Part shown: piece after piece, positions 1 to 13,558 of the stretch | How positions within the stretch are numbered: position 1 is the stretch's first letter | Layout of the letters: every line of letters begins with the position of its first letter | DNA from: Bradyrhizobium tropiciagri | Lineage (GTDB): Bacteria; Pseudomonadota; Alphaproteobacteria; Rhizobiales; Xanthobacteraceae | Length of the DNA: 64,000 nucleotides | Direction: 5' to 3' | Assembly: GCF_018130505.1 (NCBI RefSeq) | Contig: NZ_JAFCKH010000007.1 | Location: forward strand, 124,001-188,000 | Made by a program: the position numbers and the translations under genes | The notes under the pieces: generated by a model | What the model saw: only the letters and a program-made list of their open reading frames with translations | Database searches by the model: none | Told to the model about the DNA's origin: nothing

Positions 1-274
1 CGCAGGTGATGACCATGGTGGTCTCGGCGAAGAACGGATCGATCGTCGCGGTGACCGGGTCGGGCATCAGGCACATGTCGGATTCGTTGATCGCCTTCCA
101 GCCGGCGATCGAGGAGCCGTCGAACATCTGACCTTCGGCAAAGGTGTCCTCTTCGATCATGCCGACGTCGAAGGTCACGTGCTGCCACTTGCCGCGCGGA
201 TCGGTGAAGCGCAGGTCGACGTATTTGACGTCGTTGTCCTTGATCATTTTCAGGACGTCTTTGGCGGTCTTCAT
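1..274 (-). CDS. glnA: Glutamine synthetase type I, N-terminal part (runs off window)
   Basis: Only the first 91 codons are in the window; the gene continues beyond base 1. The translation begins MKTAKDVLKMIKDNDVKYVD and carries FDGSSIAGW at residues 51-59, the conserved N-terminal block of type I (dodecameric) glutamine synthetase, which makes glutamine from glutamate, ammonium and ATP in the cytoplasm. The ATG at 272-274 is preceded by an AAGGGG ribosome-binding site. It lies 153 bases downstream of glnB on the same strand, the usual rhizobial glnB-glnA order, so it may be read from the glnB promoter as well as its own. The Tyr that is adenylylated in this family lies outside the window. 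Confidence 0.95.
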   Translation of the reverse strand, partial: MKTAKDVLKMIKDNDVKYVDLRFTDPRGKWQHVTFDVGMIEEDTFAEGQMFDGSSIAGWKAINESDMCLMPDPVTATIDPFFAETTMVITC

Positions 275-329
275 GAATACCCCTTATGGATGTGCGGGTC
301 GGTTTTTGCGGCGGTGGGCGACGTTATTC

Positions 330-386
330 CCGCCTGCGGCGGGCTGGTGTGACGACTCAAACGAAATCAGGCTGCCGAAGCAGCCT
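330..386 (-). other. Two stem-loops between glnB and glnA
   Basis: On the minus strand the glnB-glnA gap holds a stem AGGCTGC/GCAGCCT with a four-base loop (369-386), followed by a moderately T-rich stretch, then a second GC stem (330-345, CCCGCC/GGCGGG). The first could act as a leaky terminator that lowers glnA read-through from glnB. No long T tract follows either stem, so strong termination is unlikely. Confidence 0.4.
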
Positions 387-427
387 TTATTCTCTTTTGA
401 CGTCGGAAAATCCGGATAGCATCGCCC

Positions 428-1124
<697 letters not shown>

Positions 1125-2624
1125 ATGGACGTGCTGACCACCACTGAGATGGAACGCGCCGATCGTCTGACCATCGCAGCCGGCACGCCCGGCTTCGCGT
1201 TGATGATGAGCGCGGGGCAGGCGGTCGCCGAGGCGGCGATGGACCTGGTCGAGGAGGGGCCGATCGTGGTGGTGGCCGGGCGCGGCAACAATGGCGGCGA
1301 CGGCTTCGTCGCCGCCGCCGAACTCGCCGCGCGCGGCCGCGAGGTCTCGGTCATCCTGCTCTGCGAGCGCGACAGCCTGCAGGGCGATGCGGCGCTGGCG
1401 GCGAAGGGTTGGAAATATCCGGTGCTGCCGTTCAACCCGCAGGCGCTCGGCAGGCCGGCGTTGATCATCGACGCCCTGTTCGGCGCCGGCCTCAACCGCC
1501 CGGTGAAGGGCGATCCGCTGGAGATGATCGTGGCCATCAACGCCAACGGCGCGCCGGTGCTGGCGGTCGACCTGCCGAGCGGCATCAACGGCACGACGGC
1601 TGCGGTGATGGGCGCCGCGGTGCAGGCGACCGAGACCGTGACCTTCTTCCGCAAGAAGCCCGCGCACCTCTTGCTGCCCGGGCGGATGCATTGCGGCCGC
1701 GTGCGGGTCGCCGACATCGGCATTGATCCGCAGGTGCTCGACGAGATCAAGCCGCTGACCGCGGAGAACGCGCCGCAGGCCTGGCGCTGGTCGTTCCCGG
1801 TGCCGCGGATCGACGGCCACAAATACGCACGCGGCCATGCCGTCGTTGTGTCCGGTGATATCGCCTCGACCGGCGCGGCGCGGCTCGCCGCCCGTGGCGC
1901 GCTGCGCGCCGGTGCGGGCCTGGTGACGCTGGCCTCGCCGCGCGATGCGCTCGCCGTCAACGCTGGCGCGCTGACCGCGGTGATGGTGCGCGCGGTCGAC
2001 AATCCGATCCAGTTCGCCGAACTGCTCGCCGACAAGCGCTACAATGCCTGCGCGATCGGGCCCGGCCTCGGCGTCAATACGCGCACCCGCGACTTCGTCC
2101 ACACCGCGCTGTCGGCGCAGCGCCATCTCGTGCTCGACGCCGATGCGCTGACGAGCTTTGCCAGCGCGCCGGACCGCCTGTTCGACGCGATCAAGGCCTC
2201 CGATGGTCAGCAGGTGGTGCTGACGCCGCATGAGGGCGAGTTTCCGCGGCTGTTCAGCGACATCTCCAACAAGCATCCGGGCCGCTCGAAGCTCGAGCGG
2301 GTGCGCGCCGCCGCTGAGCGTTCCGGCGCCGTGGTGCTGCTCAAGGGCGCCGACACCGTAGTCGCATCGCCCGACGGCCGCGCCACCATCGCCGCCAACG
2401 CACCGCCCTGGCTCGCCACCGCCGGCGCCGGCGACGTGCTGGCCGGCATCATCGCAGGCTTCCTGGCGCAAGGCGTCGCCGCCTTCGAAGCCGCCAGCAT
2501 CGGCGTCTGGATGCACGGCGAGAGCGCAAGCGAGGCGGGACCGGGACTGATCGCCGAGGATCTGACCGAGGTTCTGCCCGCCGTGTTCCGCCGACTGTAT
2601 GATGAGTTCGGGATTGAGTATTAG
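1125..2624 (+). CDS. nnr: Bifunctional NAD(P)H-hydrate epimerase / ADP-dependent NAD(P)H-hydrate dehydratase
   Basis: A 499-residue fusion that repairs damaged NADHX and NADPHX. The N-terminal YjeF/NnrE domain (about residues 1-210) epimerises the R form; its signature GRGNNGGDG is at 52-60. The C-terminal ribokinase-like NnrD domain (about 230-495) dehydrates the S form using ADP; its TAGAGDVLAG loop is near residue 431. Length is typical of the fused bacterial protein. It is transcribed away from glnB, so it is probably monocistronic, and a palindromic repeat lies just behind the stop codon. Confidence 0.93.
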   Translation: MDVLTTTEMERADRLTIAAGTPGFALMMSAGQAVAEAAMDLVEEGPIVVVAGRGNNGGDGFVAAAELAARGREVSVILLCERDSLQGDAALAAKGWKYPVLPFNPQALGRPALIIDALFGAGLNRPVKGDPLEMIVAINANGAPVLAVDLPSGINGTTAAVMGAAVQATETVTFFRKKPAHLLLPGRMHCGRVRVADIGIDPQVLDEIKPLTAENAPQAWRWSFPVPRIDGHKYARGHAVVVSGDIASTGAARLAARGALRAGAGLVTLASPRDALAVNAGALTAVMVRAVDNPIQFAELLADKRYNACAIGPGLGVNTRTRDFVHTALSAQRHLVLDADALTSFASAPDRLFDAIKASDGQQVVLTPHEGEFPRLFSDISNKHPGRSKLERVRAAAERSGAVVLLKGADTVVASPDGRATIAANAPPWLATAGAGDVLAGIIAGFLAQGVAAFEAASIGVWMHGESASEAGPGLIAEDLTEVLPAVFRRLYDEFGIEY

Positions 2625-2642
2625 ATCTCGCTCTTGCACGCG

Positions 2643-2733
2643 AGCGTAGGATGGATAGAGCGGAGCGAAACCCATCATCTATCCCAGCGCGGCGAGATGA
2701 TGGGTATTGCTGCGCTCCACCCATCCTACGAGC
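2643..2733. repeat. Imperfect inverted repeat, dispersed-type intergenic palindrome
   Basis: The left arm begins GCGTAGGATGGATAGAGC and the right arm is its near reverse complement (ending GCTCCACCCATCCTACGAGC), with ATGATGGGT/ACCCATCAT also matching inside. The arms are about 35 bases long and the element fills the gap between two convergent genes, so it may also end transcription from both sides. Sequences of this GTAGGATGG type are familiar as dispersed repeats in Bradyrhizobium. Confidence 0.75.
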
Positions 2734-2745
2734 AAACGCGCACGG

Positions 2746-3831
2746 CTAGCTCACGAGATACTTCGCCACCGCTGGCTCGTTCCATTCGATCCCGAGGCCG
2801 GGGCCACGTGCGGTCACCGCGCCGTCGACGATCTCGGCCGGTCTCGCCAGGATCGCGCCGGCGAAGTCGAGGAATTCGAGCCAGTGCGCGGTCGGCGTCA
2901 CCGCGAGCAGATGCGCGCTGACCTCGGCGAACAGATGGCTCGACATCGGGATCGAGGCGGCGTCGGCCTGGCCTGCGACCTGCAGCCAGCCCGAGATGCC
3001 GCCGACCTTCATCACGTCGGGCATGATGAAGTCGGACGCGCCGGCGGCGATCGCCTCCGCAAAGCCGCGCGGGAACCACCAGTTCTCGCCGGCCTGGATC
3101 GGCGTCGGCGAGGTTTCGCGCACCTTGGCGTGGCCGGAGAGGCTCTCCTGCGGCACCGGCTCCTCGATCCAGTGCAGGTCGTAGGGCGCGAGCCGCGCGA
3201 TGCGGCGCGTCGCTTCCGCGGGATCGAGCGACTGGTTGAAGTCGATCATCAGCGCGATGTCGGGGCCGAGCAGGGCACGCACGCCCCTGACGACGCGCTC
3301 GTCGTTGGCGGCATCGCCGTCGCCGCCCTTGATCTTGATGCCCTTGAATCCCTGGTCGAGCGAGCGGCGCAGCGCGCGCTCATCGGCGGCGGGATCGACG
3401 ACGCCGTAGCTGTCATAGGCCTTGACCGGCTTTGCGGAGCCGCCGAGCAGTTCGACCAGCGGCCGGCCGGCAAGTTGGCCGAGCACGTCCCAATAGGCCA
3501 TGTCGAGACCCGACACCGCCATGCCGACCAGACCCTGCCAGCCGAGCAGGCGAAACTTGGCGTCCATCGTCTGCATCAGATCGAACGGCGCGACCGGTTT
3601 GCCGACGAGGTCGCGGCCGATCTCCTCGATCAGATAGCAAAGTGGGTGAAGCGTGAGCTTGCTGTAGGCGAAGATGTAAGTGCGGCCGGTAACGCCTTGA
3701 TCGGTCTCGACATCGATCAGCACCAGCGGGCCGGAATCGATCACGCCGAAGGCGTTCTTCACGGGGCGCTTGAGCGGCACCACGACGCTTCGCGCCGTCA
3801 CTTTGCGAATCGCTGCAACTGTCTGGCTCAT
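2746..3831 (-). CDS. Enolase-superfamily protein, mandelate racemase / muconate lactonizing type
   Basis: A 361-residue enzyme of the mandelate racemase subgroup, which abstracts the alpha proton of a carboxylate substrate. Visible active-site residues are the KIK pair Lys166/Lys168, the Mg ligands Asp197 (DFNQ), Glu223 (WIEEP) and Glu249 (QAGEN), the Asp272-His299 dyad (MPDVMK, SSHLFAE) and Glu319. All catalytic positions are present, so it should be active, but the substrate cannot be read from sequence. The ATG has a good AGAGGAAA site. It starts 18 bases after the multicopper-oxidase-like gene and is probably co-transcribed with it. Confidence 0.9.
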   Translation of the reverse strand: MSQTVAAIRKVTARSVVVPLKRPVKNAFGVIDSGPLVLIDVETDQGVTGRTYIFAYSKLTLHPLCYLIEEIGRDLVGKPVAPFDLMQTMDAKFRLLGWQGLVGMAVSGLDMAYWDVLGQLAGRPLVELLGGSAKPVKAYDSYGVVDPAADERALRRSLDQGFKGIKIKGGDGDAANDERVVRGVRALLGPDIALMIDFNQSLDPAEATRRIARLAPYDLHWIEEPVPQESLSGHAKVRETSPTPIQAGENWWFPRGFAEAIAAGASDFIMPDVMKVGGISGWLQVAGQADAASIPMSSHLFAEVSAHLLAVTPTAHWLEFLDFAGAILARPAEIVDGAVTARGPGLGIEWNEPAVAKYLVS

Positions 3832-3849
3832 GAGTGTTTCCTCTTGTTG

Positions 3850-5196
3850 TTATTGGACACTGTACCATCGCAGTAGCCGCGGCGCGGCCCAATCGGCAGC
3901 TGTCGCTTCGATCAGATAGCGCCCCGGATATTCGGCGAGGAAGGCGATGCGTTGGGTCTGGCCGGGCTCGATCGCGAGCGTGTCGAGCCAGAACGGCTTC
4001 CAGCCGTCGTCGAGCCGGTCGAGCAGGCGGAAGTGATGGCCATGCAGTTGGAAGACGGAGGTATCGGCGGCGCGGTTGGTCAACGCCAGCACCACTGCGC
4101 GGCCGGCCTTGGCCTGAAACGCCGGCGCGGACGACGGCTTGAAGTCGGCGGCGCGGACCCAGTCGCCGGGTGCGCCAAGCGCCAGCTCGAACCGCGCCGC
4201 GTTCTTCAGGTCGAGCTGGGCGGGCAGGTCGTTGGCGGGAAGCGGCGGGGCAGGCGGAAACGGAGCGGAGCGGAGCGGAGGCTGCGCCGAGACGGTCAGC
4301 CTGCCGACCGGCCGGGCCTGCTTGCCATCGTGGAGCAGGATCGGAAAGCTGGTCCCGGCCGGTCCAGTGACGTCAACGAAGACATCAGTCCGGCCTCCCG
4401 GCGCCAGCACCAGCGCGCCGTTGCGCGCCGGAAACGGTTCGGCGGGCTGGCTGTCGATCGCCATCACCCGGACCTCGGTATTCTCCAGCTTGACGGCGAG
4501 CACGCTGCGCGGGCTGCCGTTGATGATGCGGAGTCTGAGGCGGGCATTGGCCGGGGCCGATATTTCGAATGAGGTCCGGCCGTTAACTGTATGAAATAAC
4601 GTCGTATCTTTCGGGTCGGTTCCAGCCGGAATTGCGCTGCCGTCGGCGCGAAGCCGCCACTCCTCGATCAGCAGGACCTCGTCGCGGTCGACGGCGACCG
4701 GCGAGGTCCCGGCGACGACCACGGCGCGTGGCCGCACCGGCAAGGCGCCGTCGCCGAGCGGGCTCGCCTCAAAGAGGAGGGTGCCGGCCTGCCGTAGCGC
4801 GAGCTGGAAGGTATCCTTTGCACCCGTGGCGAGTGGCGCGCGGGAGGTCAGCGGCTCTGCCGCCGGTACGCCGTCGAGGCCGCGGCAGTCGAACGCGGCC
4901 GGCAGTGGCAGCTCGTTGCTGAAGCTCACGTCGATGGTCTCGCCGCGCTTGAAGCGCAGCTCGCCGCCGCTGAGTGACCAGATCGAGGTTTCCGGGGCGC
5001 CCGGACGCAACGCGATACGATCTGCCTTGGCTTGCAACGCCACCGCGGTCCGGCCCTGCGCCACGACGCTGGTGGGCAAGACGGGACAAAGCGCCGCGGT
5101 ACCGAGGAGGGCGATCAGCTCGCGTCGGGTAAGAGGAAATTCAGGGCGTATCACAGGACGTATCACAGGACTTGCCATCGGACCGATGCGGACCAT
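3850..5196 (-). CDS. Tat-exported multicopper-oxidase-fold protein with degenerate copper sites
   Basis: A 448-residue cupredoxin-domain protein. TRRELIALLG at residues 23-32, followed by a hydrophobic stretch and AQG, is a twin-arginine signal, so the protein is periplasmic. The C-terminal domain keeps one copper-type block, FQLHGHHFRLL (His385, His387, His388). The first-domain HxH pair and the final HCH-x3-H-x4-M block are missing: the C-terminus ends IEATAADWAAPRLLRWYSVQ with no Cys or His. This resembles SufI/FtsP, a copper-free member of the family, more than a working laccase. ATG codons at 5196 and 5178 are both possible starts. It leads a likely two-gene unit with the enolase-superfamily gene. 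Confidence 0.75.
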   Translation of the reverse strand: MVRIGPMASPVIRPVIRPEFPLTRRELIALLGTAALCPVLPTSVVAQGRTAVALQAKADRIALRPGAPETSIWSLSGGELRFKRGETIDVSFSNELPLPAAFDCRGLDGVPAAEPLTSRAPLATGAKDTFQLALRQAGTLLFEASPLGDGALPVRPRAVVVAGTSPVAVDRDEVLLIEEWRLRADGSAIPAGTDPKDTTLFHTVNGRTSFEISAPANARLRLRIINGSPRSVLAVKLENTEVRVMAIDSQPAEPFPARNGALVLAPGGRTDVFVDVTGPAGTSFPILLHDGKQARPVGRLTVSAQPPLRSAPFPPAPPLPANDLPAQLDLKNAARFELALGAPGDWVRAADFKPSSAPAFQAKAGRAVVLALTNRAADTSVFQLHGHHFRLLDRLDDGWKPFWLDTLAIEPGQTQRIAFLAEYPGRYLIEATAADWAAPRLLRWYSVQ

Positions 5197-5329
5197 TTTC
5201 AGTTAAGCCTGTCCAGCCGCGATCGGTCGCAGCAGGGCTTGCATATCGGCCATTTTTTTGCTGCGAACCGGTGGGCGCATGCTATAAGCCCGCCGCCCGC
5301 GGCATCGCGGCCGGAGTGGATGCTTTCAC

Positions 5330-5414
5330 GCGGGCGTGGCGGAACTGGTAGACGCGCTGGATTTAGGTTCCAGTGACGAAAGTTGTGGGGGTTCGAGTCC
5401 CTCCGCCCGCACCA
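5330..5414 (+). tRNA. tRNA-Leu (anticodon UAG)
   Basis: An 85-base class II tRNA with an encoded CCA end. The acceptor stem GCGGGCG pairs with CGCCCGC, the anticodon stem CTGGA/TCCAG encloses loop TTTAGGT (anticodon TAG), there is a long variable arm, and GGTTCGAGTCC forms the T arm. A possible -10 (TATAAG, 5283-5288) lies about 40 bases upstream. Confidence 0.97.
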
Positions 5415-5579
5415 AGCGCTTACAGCGTTTGCATGACGAATCCTTGTTGGACCTTGAGCCTGGGCGGGCCGCGGGTCCACCGAACCACCGGCGTCAGGCT
5501 GACAAGGCCGTGCGTCGACCTTGATTGAACACTGCCACGGCCGAAAGGCCGTCGGCGAAAGCGGAAGAAGATTGACACC

Positions 5580-6941
5580 ATGCAGGTCACCGAGACCCTC
5601 AACGAGGGACTGAAGCACGAGTTCAAGATCAGCGTCCCGGCATCCGATCTCGATGCCAAGGCCGGCGCCAAGCTGGTCGACCTCAAGGACAAGGTGCGTC
5701 TCAACGGCTTCCGTCCGGGCAAGGTGCCGGTGGCGCATCTGAAGAAGATCTACGGCCGCTCGGTGATGGCCGAGACCATCGACCAGACCATCAGCGACAC
5801 CAACAAGCAGATCTTCACCGACCGCGGCTTCCGCCTCGCCGGCGAGCCGAAGATCACGATGCCGACCGAGAAGGACGAGGTCGAGGACCTGCTGTCGGGC
5901 AAGACCGACCTGACCTACACCGTCGCGATCGAGGTTGTGCCGCCGATCACGCTCGCCGACTTCAAGACCTTCGCGGTCGAGAAGCCGGTGGTCGACGTCT
6001 CCGACGCCGACGTCGATGACGGCATCAAGCGCATCGCCGACAGCAACCGTCCGTACAACGCCAAGTCCGAGGGCGCCAAGGCCGAGAACGGCGACCGCGT
6101 CACCATCAACTTCAAGGGCACCATCAACGGCGAAGCCTTCGAGGGCGGCACCGGCGAGAACATCCAGGTGTCCATCGGAACCGGCCAGTTCATCCCGGGC
6201 TTCGAGGAGCAGCTGATCGGCATCGGCGCGAACGAGACCCGCACGCTGAAGGTCTCCTTCCCGAAGAACTATCTCAACGACAAGCTCGCCGGCCAGCCGG
6301 CCGAGTTCGAGACCACCGCGACGCTGATCGAAGCGCCCGGCGAGACGACGATCGACGACGAGTTCGCCAAGACGCTCGGCCTCGAATCGCTGGACAAGCT
6401 GAAGGAGCTGATGCGCGAGCGCCTCAAGGCGGAGTTCGCCGGCGCCACCCGCCAGCGCGTCAAGCGCGCGCTGCTCGACCGGCTCGACGAGAACCACAGG
6501 TTCGAGGCGCCGCCGTCGCTGGTCGACGAAGAGTTCAACCTGATGTGGAACTCGATCAAGTCCGAGATGGAGTCCTCCGGCAAGACTTTCGCCGACGAGA
6601 ACACCACCGAGGAAGCGGCCAAGGAAGAGTACCGCACCATCGCCGACCGCCGCGTGCGGCTCGGCCTCGTGCTGTCGGAGATCGGCGAGAAGAACAAGAT
6701 CACCGTGACCGACGACGAGGTCTCGCGCGCCGTGATTGAGCGCGCCCGCCAGGTGCCCGGCCGCGAGAAGGAAGTCTGGGACTACTATCGCAACAACGCC
6801 CAGGCGCTGGCTCAGCTGCGCGCCCCGATCTACGAGGACAAGGTGGTCGACTTCATCCTCGAGCTCGCCAACGTGACCGAGAAGAAGGTCACCAAGGAAG
6901 AGCTGTTCAAGGATGAAGACGCCGAGAAAACTGCCGCTTAA
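5580..6941 (+). CDS. tig: Trigger factor, ribosome-associated chaperone and prolyl isomerase
   Basis: A 453-residue protein with the trigger factor layout. The N-terminal ribosome-binding domain contains the tail-loop motif NGFRPGKVP near residue 42, the FKBP-type isomerase domain begins near residue 165 ([10 protein letters not shown]), and a helical C-terminal chaperone domain follows. It binds the ribosome exit tunnel and shields nascent chains. Length is normal. It opens the conserved tig-clpP-clpX-lon block of protein quality-control genes, although gaps of 224 to 440 bases suggest separate promoters. Confidence 0.97.
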   Translation: MQVTETLNEGLKHEFKISVPASDLDAKAGAKLVDLKDKVRLNGFRPGKVPVAHLKKIYGRSVMAETIDQTISDTNKQIFTDRGFRLAGEPKITMPTEKDEVEDLLSGKTDLTYTVAIEVVPPITLADFKTFAVEKPVVDVSDADVDDGIKRIADSNRPYNAKSEGAKAENGDRVTINFKGTINGEAFEGGTGENIQVSIGTGQFIPGFEEQLIGIGANETRTLKVSFPKNYLNDKLAGQPAEFETTATLIEAPGETTIDDEFAKTLGLESLDKLKELMRERLKAEFAGATRQRVKRALLDRLDENHRFEAPPSLVDEEFNLMWNSIKSEMESSGKTFADENTTEEAAKEEYRTIADRRVRLGLVLSEIGEKNKITVTDDEVSRAVIERARQVPGREKEVWDYYRNNAQALAQLRAPIYEDKVVDFILELANVTEKKVTKEELFKDEDAEKTAA

Positions 6942-7165
6942 TTCCGGCACCTCGCGTTAATGATGAACCGTGAAAGCGCGCTGGCGACGGGGCCCCGTCG
7001 CTAGGCGCGCCGCGGCGAATCAGCTTGAACTCCGGCTGCTTCAATTTGCCTGCCTGAGTTTGCCTGCCCGGGTGGCTAGTGCCGGTCTTGTCGGTCGGAA
7101 ATTGGCCTATATCTGGGTTAACCGTAAGCTACCTTCCGCATCACCCCTAACCCTTGGGTCCTTCC

Positions 7166-7801
7166 ATGCGCGATCCCGTTGAAACCTACATGAACCTCGT
7201 CCCGATGGTCGTCGAGCAGACCAATCGCGGTGAACGCGCCTACGACATCTTCTCGCGCCTCCTCAAGGAGCGCATCATCTTCGTGACCGGTCCGGTCGAG
7301 GACGGCATGTCGACGCTGATCGTCGCGCAGCTCTTGTTCCTCGAGGCCGAGAATCCGAAGAAGGAAATCTCGATGTACATCAACTCGCCGGGCGGCGTGG
7401 TGACGTCGGGCCTTGCGATCTACGACACGATGCAGTTCATCCGCCCGCCGGTGTCGACGCTGTGCACGGGGCAGGCGGCCTCGATGGGCTCGCTGCTGCT
7501 GGCCGCCGGCGAGAAGGACATGCGCTTCACGCTGCCGAACTCGCGCATCATGGTGCACCAGCCCTCCGGCGGCTTCCAGGGCCAGGCCACCGACATCATG
7601 CTGCACGCGCAGGAGATCCTGAATCTCAAGAAGCGCCTCAACGAGATCTACGTGAAGCACACCGGCCAGACCTACAAGGCGATCGAGGACGCGCTCGAGC
7701 GCGACAAGTTCCTGACCGCCGAGGACGCCAAGGCGTTCGGCCTCGTCGACAAGGTGATCGACAAGCGTCCCGAGGACCCGGCGTCGGCGAAGGCGGCCTG
7801 A
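7166..7801 (+). CDS. clpP: ATP-dependent Clp protease proteolytic subunit
   Basis: A 211-residue serine protease forming the ClpP tetradecamer that works with ClpX or ClpA. The catalytic triad is Ser106 (GQAASMGS), His131 (MVHQPSGG) and Asp180. I chose the ATG at 7166 because it gives the conserved [11 protein letters not shown]-terminus; an in-frame TTG 12 bases upstream would add MGPS. It lies between tig and clpX, as in most proteobacteria. Confidence 0.97.
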   Translation: MRDPVETYMNLVPMVVEQTNRGERAYDIFSRLLKERIIFVTGPVEDGMSTLIVAQLLFLEAENPKKEISMYINSPGGVVTSGLAIYDTMQFIRPPVSTLCTGQAASMGSLLLAAGEKDMRFTLPNSRIMVHQPSGGFQGQATDIMLHAQEILNLKKRLNEIYVKHTGQTYKAIEDALERDKFLTAEDAKAFGLVDKVIDKRPEDPASAKAA

Positions 7802-8241
7802 GCAGGGCAGGCATCCCGAGGCGTCGTGTGATCTTCCACATTGACGCCTCACATAACCGGCAAACGGGCTGCGGAGCCGCCCGTTAGTGCTGGTGTGTGG
7901 GCAGAAAGTTCCGCTTTCGTGCTCATTTTGCGGCGTGGCAATCCCGCAACGTTTCGTGGATTTCGACGCGTATTCCACGTGCGATCGTGGAAAATCACGG
8001 TATTGTCACGGTCTTGAGCTGGCCCCGCGATTAGCGAATTCTTGATAGTCGGGTGCCAGCATGGTTGGCTGTGACGCATCGACTATGATCGCGGGGGATT
8101 CGAAGGCACCGTGATTCGCACGGTCAGTACTGCGTAGGGTCTTTTTTGGTACGGAATTTGCTCTATCTACCCATCAGCCCCGGTTTGTGCCGGATTGGGT
8201 CGATCTGGCAAACGAGATCGAACGGCGGACGGAGATAATGA
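7802..8241. other. clpP-clpX intergenic region
   Basis: The 440-base gap has no coding signal. It holds a GC stem-loop AACGGGC/GCCCGTT (7863-7885) without a following T tract, a possible attenuator after clpP, and a second short palindrome ACCGTG/CACGGT (8108-8124). The clpX promoter should lie in the right half; I could not place a convincing heat-shock or sigma70 box. Confidence 0.5.
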
Positions 8242-9516
<1,275 letters not shown>

Positions 9517-9837
9517 GGCGCGCCGGTCTGACTGTCCAAAAATGCACGGCTGCCGGGCGTTCCGGCGGCCGCTGTCGTTCAGCAGCGCCGCTCTTTTGGC
9601 GTAGCACCAAATGGCTGTTTAGCCCTGTTTTTCCGGGCACTTCTCATACTTGACACCCCTATGCCCGATAGCCACCTAATGCTGTCGGCGGCGGGCCTCA
9701 TGTGTTGAGATTCGTTGCTTCCCGATGCGGAAAAAGCGGCGGCCATGCCTCACTTATTCCGGATCACCAAGGCACCTTGAGGCGGTTGCGCGAGCAGGCG
9801 GACTGCGTGCAAGGGGGCATAACAAGAGGATTAGGCC
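9517..9837. other. clpX-lon intergenic region with a candidate lon promoter
   Basis: A 321-base gap without a gene. A GC-rich stem GGCTGCCGG/CCGGCGGCC (9548-9570) follows clpX without a T tract. A perfect TTGACA (9650-9655) lies about 190 bases ahead of lon, with poor -10 matches (CACCTA or ACCTAA) 17-18 bases later, so a lon promoter here is possible but weakly supported. Confidence 0.4.
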
Positions 9838-12264
<2,427 letters not shown>

Positions 12265-12285
12265 CCAAGCTCTCGGCAACACATC

Positions 12286-12315
12286 AAACGGCGCCTTCGG
12301 GCGCCGTTTTTGTTT
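12286..12315 (+). terminator. Rho-independent terminator of lon
   Basis: The stem AACGGCGCC/GGCGCCGTT closes on a TTCG tetraloop and is followed by TTTTTGTTT. This is a textbook intrinsic terminator and separates lon from the convergent MFS gene. Confidence 0.92.
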
Positions 12316-12333
12316 CTAACGTCGAGTAGAACG

Positions 12334-13557
12334 CTAGCGCTTCTTCTCGATCATCCAGTTGCCGATCGCGCCCAGCGCCATCAGCACGCTGGTGCCGAGA
12401 AACACCGCGGGCATGCCGATATGGCCGCCGACGAAACCGCCGGCGAGCGGGCCGATCACCTGTCCGGCATATTGCGCCGACACCGAATAGCCCAGCATGC
12501 TGCCGGTGACCGTATCAGGCACGTTGTGCCGGATGACGCTCGCGATGCACGGCAGCAGGCCGCCGAGCGCCAGCCCCATCAGGAAGCGCAGCACGATCAG
12601 CTGCCAGCCGCTGACCACGAAGGCCTGCGGGATCAGCAGCACGGCCGAGACCGCGAGACAGACGATGATGATCCGCCAGTGGCCGACGCGGTCGGCGAGC
12701 TTGCCGAGATGCGACGATGACAGCAGGCTGCCGAACGCCGCCGCCGACATCACGATGCCGGCGACGAACGTCACCTGGGGCGCCGCGACCAACTGGGCGA
12801 CATAGACCGTGATGATCGGTTCGATCGACATGTTGGCGATCATCAGCAGCAGGCCCGTCAACCACATCGCAATGAGAGGGCGCCTGTCCGGGACCAACTC
12901 CCAGCCGCCGCGCGACTTGCTGCCGCTCGTGCGCTTCGGCCGGGGTCCCTCGCGGAGCAGGAAGGTGGTGGCGAGGAAGGTGACGAAGATGACGCCGCCG
13001 ATCAGGAAGAACGACGCGCGGATGCCGATCAGGGGCGGCAGGATGCCGCCGACCAGGGGACCGACCAGGCTGCCGGCCATGATGCCGGCGGACAATACGC
13101 CGATCGCCCAGCCGGAGCGCGACTTCGGCGTCTGCGCTGCGACCATCACGGTCGAGCCCGAGGCGTAGCCGCCGAGCAGGCCGGTCAACAGCCGCAGCCC
13201 GACCAGTTCATAGACGTTGTGCGCCATGCCCATCAGCGACATCGCGATCGCCATGCCGAGGCTCGCGCGGATCAGCATCAGCTTGCGGCCATAGCGGTCG
13301 GCGAGGCGCCCCCATAGCGGTGCGGTCAGCGCGGCGGAGAAGAAGGTGGCGCCATAGGCGATACCCGACCATTGCACGATGGCGGCATGATCCGACACGC
13401 CGAGCTGCTCGACATAGAGCGGCAGGAACGGCAGCAGCAGCGTCATCCCCACGATGGTGGTGAAGGAGCCGTACACGCAGACGATCAGGTTGCGTTTCCA
13501 GGGGCCGGCCTCGAGGGCGGCCTCGCGATCGATTTCAGTGGGGGAACGAGCGTCCAT
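12334..13557 (-). CDS. Major facilitator superfamily transporter
   Basis: A 407-residue inner-membrane transporter with about 12 predicted membrane helices. The MFS loop 2-3 signature is visible as GRLADRYGRKL near residues 83-93, and a related GKLADRVG occurs at the start of the second half. The drug/multidrug efflux branch is the closest match by feel, but the substrate is not readable. It starts one base after the stop codon of the GntR gene, so the two are translationally coupled and the regulator probably controls this transporter. Confidence 0.88.
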   Translation of the reverse strand: MDARSPTEIDREAALEAGPWKRNLIVCVYGSFTTIVGMTLLLPFLPLYVEQLGVSDHAAIVQWSGIAYGATFFSAALTAPLWGRLADRYGRKLMLIRASLGMAIAMSLMGMAHNVYELVGLRLLTGLLGGYASGSTVMVAAQTPKSRSGWAIGVLSAGIMAGSLVGPLVGGILPPLIGIRASFFLIGGVIFVTFLATTFLLREGPRPKRTSGSKSRGGWELVPDRRPLIAMWLTGLLLMIANMSIEPIITVYVAQLVAAPQVTFVAGIVMSAAAFGSLLSSSHLGKLADRVGHWRIIIVCLAVSAVLLIPQAFVVSGWQLIVLRFLMGLALGGLLPCIASVIRHNVPDTVTGSMLGYSVSAQYAGQVIGPLAGGFVGGHIGMPAVFLGTSVLMALGAIGNWMIEKKR

Positions 13558-13558
13558 C

